NCBI RefSeq assembly: GCF_039545055.1
Contig: NZ_BAABRP010000001.1
Span: 248,001-312,000 of the forward strand
Source: Deinococcus carri
Lineage (GTDB): Bacteria; Deinococcota; Deinococci; Deinococcales; Deinococcaceae
Reading direction: 5' to 3'
Length of the DNA stretch: 64,000 nt
The position numbers were made by a program, and so were the translations under genes. The notes under the pieces were generated by a model. The model did no database searches, was not told where the DNA came from, and saw only the letters and a program-made list of their open reading frames with translations. This document shows positions 61,340 through 64,000 of this stretch, in pieces. Every line of letters begins with the position of its first letter. Positions within the stretch are counted from its first letter, which is position 1.

Positions 61340-62067
61340 GCCGTCACCTGAATCTCCCCGTACACCCCCTCCTGCTCCACGCTGAAGGTTCCCTCCTTCA
61401 CGCCTTCGAGGAGGGCGGCGAAGTAGGTGGTGCGCTCGCCCCAGTCCTGGGCGGGAATGCCCCGGAAGGTGAAGGTGCGCAGGCGGCTGCCGAAGGCGCG
61501 CAGGGCCGTCAGGGCGTCGGCCAGCGTGAGGCGTTCGCGGGCCAGCAGGGGAACCTCGACCTGGCGGACGGCGTTCTGCGCGGCCTTGACCAGCTTGGCG
61601 AGGCTGCCCTGGGGGTTTTGCCTGCGTTCGCGGCGGGGCAGGTCCACCGGGACGGGGCGGGCGGGAATCAGGCCCTCGCGCTCGCGGCGGCGCGCGGCCA
61701 GGAAGCCCACCAGCGCGTCCAGCTCGGCCAGCGCCTCTACCCCCTCCACCACCTCGTCCAGCAGGTCGTCGGCGTAGTCGCCGGGGCCTGGGTCGTCCGG
61801 TTCAGGCTGGGGCAGCAGCAGCCGGGCCTTGAGCGCGATGACGTTGGCGAGGGCGGGCAGGGCCTCCGGGTGCGCGTCGAGGTTCCCCGCCAGCGTGCCC
61901 ACCCACGCCAGCACCTCCCGCGTGAGCGTCAGCAGCGGCACTTCCCCCGGCCCCACCCGCCCCACCCGCAGCGCCGAGGCGAGTTCGGCCAGCGTGCCCT
62001 CAAAGACGGGCAGCCGCACGGTAAACCCTGCCCCGGCAACGGGCGGTGGCGCGGCCAGGGTAGTCAA
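61321..62067 (-). CDS. scpA: Segregation and condensation protein A
   Basis: 248 residues. Kleisin that bridges the SMC heads. Visible: FTVRLPVFEGTLAELASALR near the N-terminus, ALANVIALKARLLLPQPEPD, DLLDEVVEGVEALAELDALV, and C-terminal winged-helix part TTYFAALLEGVKEGTFSVEQ. The N-terminal helix motif is less like the usual FEGPLDLLL but recognisable. TTG start at 62065-62067; no ATG or GTG fits better and no strong ribosome site is seen, so the start is uncertain. scpB is not adjacent. Confidence 0.85.
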   Translation of the reverse strand: MTTLAAPPPVAGAGFTVRLPVFEGTLAELASALRVGRVGPGEVPLLTLTREVLAWVGTLAGNLDAHPEALPALANVIALKARLLLPQPEPDDPGPGDYADDLLDEVVEGVEALAELDALVGFLAARRREREGLIPARPVPVDLPRRERRQNPQGSLAKLVKAAQNAVRQVEVPLLARERLTLADALTALRAFGSRLRTFTFRGIPAQDWGERTTYFAALLEGVKEGTFSVEQEGVYGEIQVTAQMAEG

Positions 62068-62116
62068 GCCCTGACCCCTCCCGCATCTCGCGTCCCGCGC
62101 ACCGCGTCCCTCCCCA
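62068..62116. repeat. Heptad-like stretch between trpS and scpA
   Basis: CCTCCCGCATCTCGCGTCCC then GCGCACCGCGTCCCTCCCC. Resembles the right arms at 45355 and 49250 without a left arm. Confidence 0.4.
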
Positions 62117-63135
<1,019 letters not shown>

Positions 63136-63198
63136 GCAGAAGGCAGAAGGCAGAAGGCAGAAGGCAGAAGGCAGAAGGCAGAAGGCAGAAGGCAGAAG
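63136..63198. repeat. Perfect 7-nt tandem repeat, nine copies
   Basis: GCAGAAG repeated nine times without a mismatch (63 bp). It is the same unit type as in the argC-scpA hairpin. Located just upstream of the trpS promoter, followed by a heptad-like CCTCACACCTCACCCCTC strip before the next gene. Confidence 0.9.
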
Positions 63199-63244
63199 GG
63201 GCGTGAAGCCTGTCACTAATTCCTAACCCCTCACACCTCACCCC

Positions 63245-63991
<747 letters not shown>

Positions 63992-64000
63992 CTGGTCGCC

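Noticed and set aside
63136..63198. Possible CRISPR array
   Set aside because: Nine identical 7-nt units with no spacers. It is a simple tandem repeat.

Overview
This 64 kb, GC-rich window comes from a bacterial chromosome that looks like a Deinococcus. The evidence is the gene content (family X DNA polymerase with a PHP domain, a short-linker FtsZ ending in a DYDIPAFL-type tail, type 2 ArgC, an AIM24-family protein), frequent GTG/TTG starts, and about 25 genes whose start codon sits 6-9 nt downstream of a TANNNT hexamer with no Shine-Dalgarno sequence. That last arrangement is the leaderless-mRNA style known from Deinococcus. No rRNA, tRNA, CRISPR array, prophage or transposase gene was recognised. 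Species cannot be assigned from the sequence alone.

Layout. 1-4.5 kb: an FKBP isomerase fragment, signal peptidase I (lepB), an S4-domain/DUF1684 pair, and an operon of three exported proteins (lipoprotein with an Ig-like and a cohesin-like region, a Pro/Thr-rich secreted protein, a small dockerin-like protein). 4.6-12.7 kb: an M16C metalloprotease, a beta-barrel-like protein, rlmH, small hypotheticals, rsmI, pfkA and an EEP-family hydrolase. 12.7-19.7 kb: a division and cell-wall cluster transcribed murG-murC-murB-ftsQ-ftsA-ftsZ. 19.8-31.5 kb: AIM24, nitroreductase, aspartate aminotransferase, a two-component system, an MBL hydrolase, lepA, an M28 peptidase, MOSC and rnhB. 31.6-42.0 kb: a carboxylate-uptake type cluster, with an ABC transporter of the Liv/HAAT family (livG, H, M, K, F) that carries an acyl-CoA synthetase between livG and livH, flanked by two further AMP-binding genes. 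42.0-53.7 kb: rsmC-like, dciA-like plus recF, an N-formylglutamate amidohydrolase-like gene, a prenyl synthase, purM, a histidine phosphatase, meaB, and an MFS transporter. 54.2-64 kb: polX, hisJ-like, an RNase Z-like gene, an EamA transporter, argF, an internally deleted Nudix gene, argC, scpA, trpS and a membrane protein.

What stands out is between the genes. (1) A ~130 bp inverted-repeat element occurs four times, always bounded by TGA on both sides. Two copies sit exactly on TGA stop codons. One sits inside what was probably a leaderless GTGA start of lepB, where it rebuilt the start as ATGA and created a 45-residue upstream ORF. (2) A second set of elements is bounded by TA and again touches stop codons. 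(3) About twenty intergenic hairpins have arms built from degenerate 7-bp tandem repeats, different in sequence at each site but the same in design. Some reach into coding ends, and two supply the -10 box of the next gene. (4) A 270-340 bp repeat occurs twice. Together these look like a layer of short non-autonomous repeats that shapes gene boundaries.
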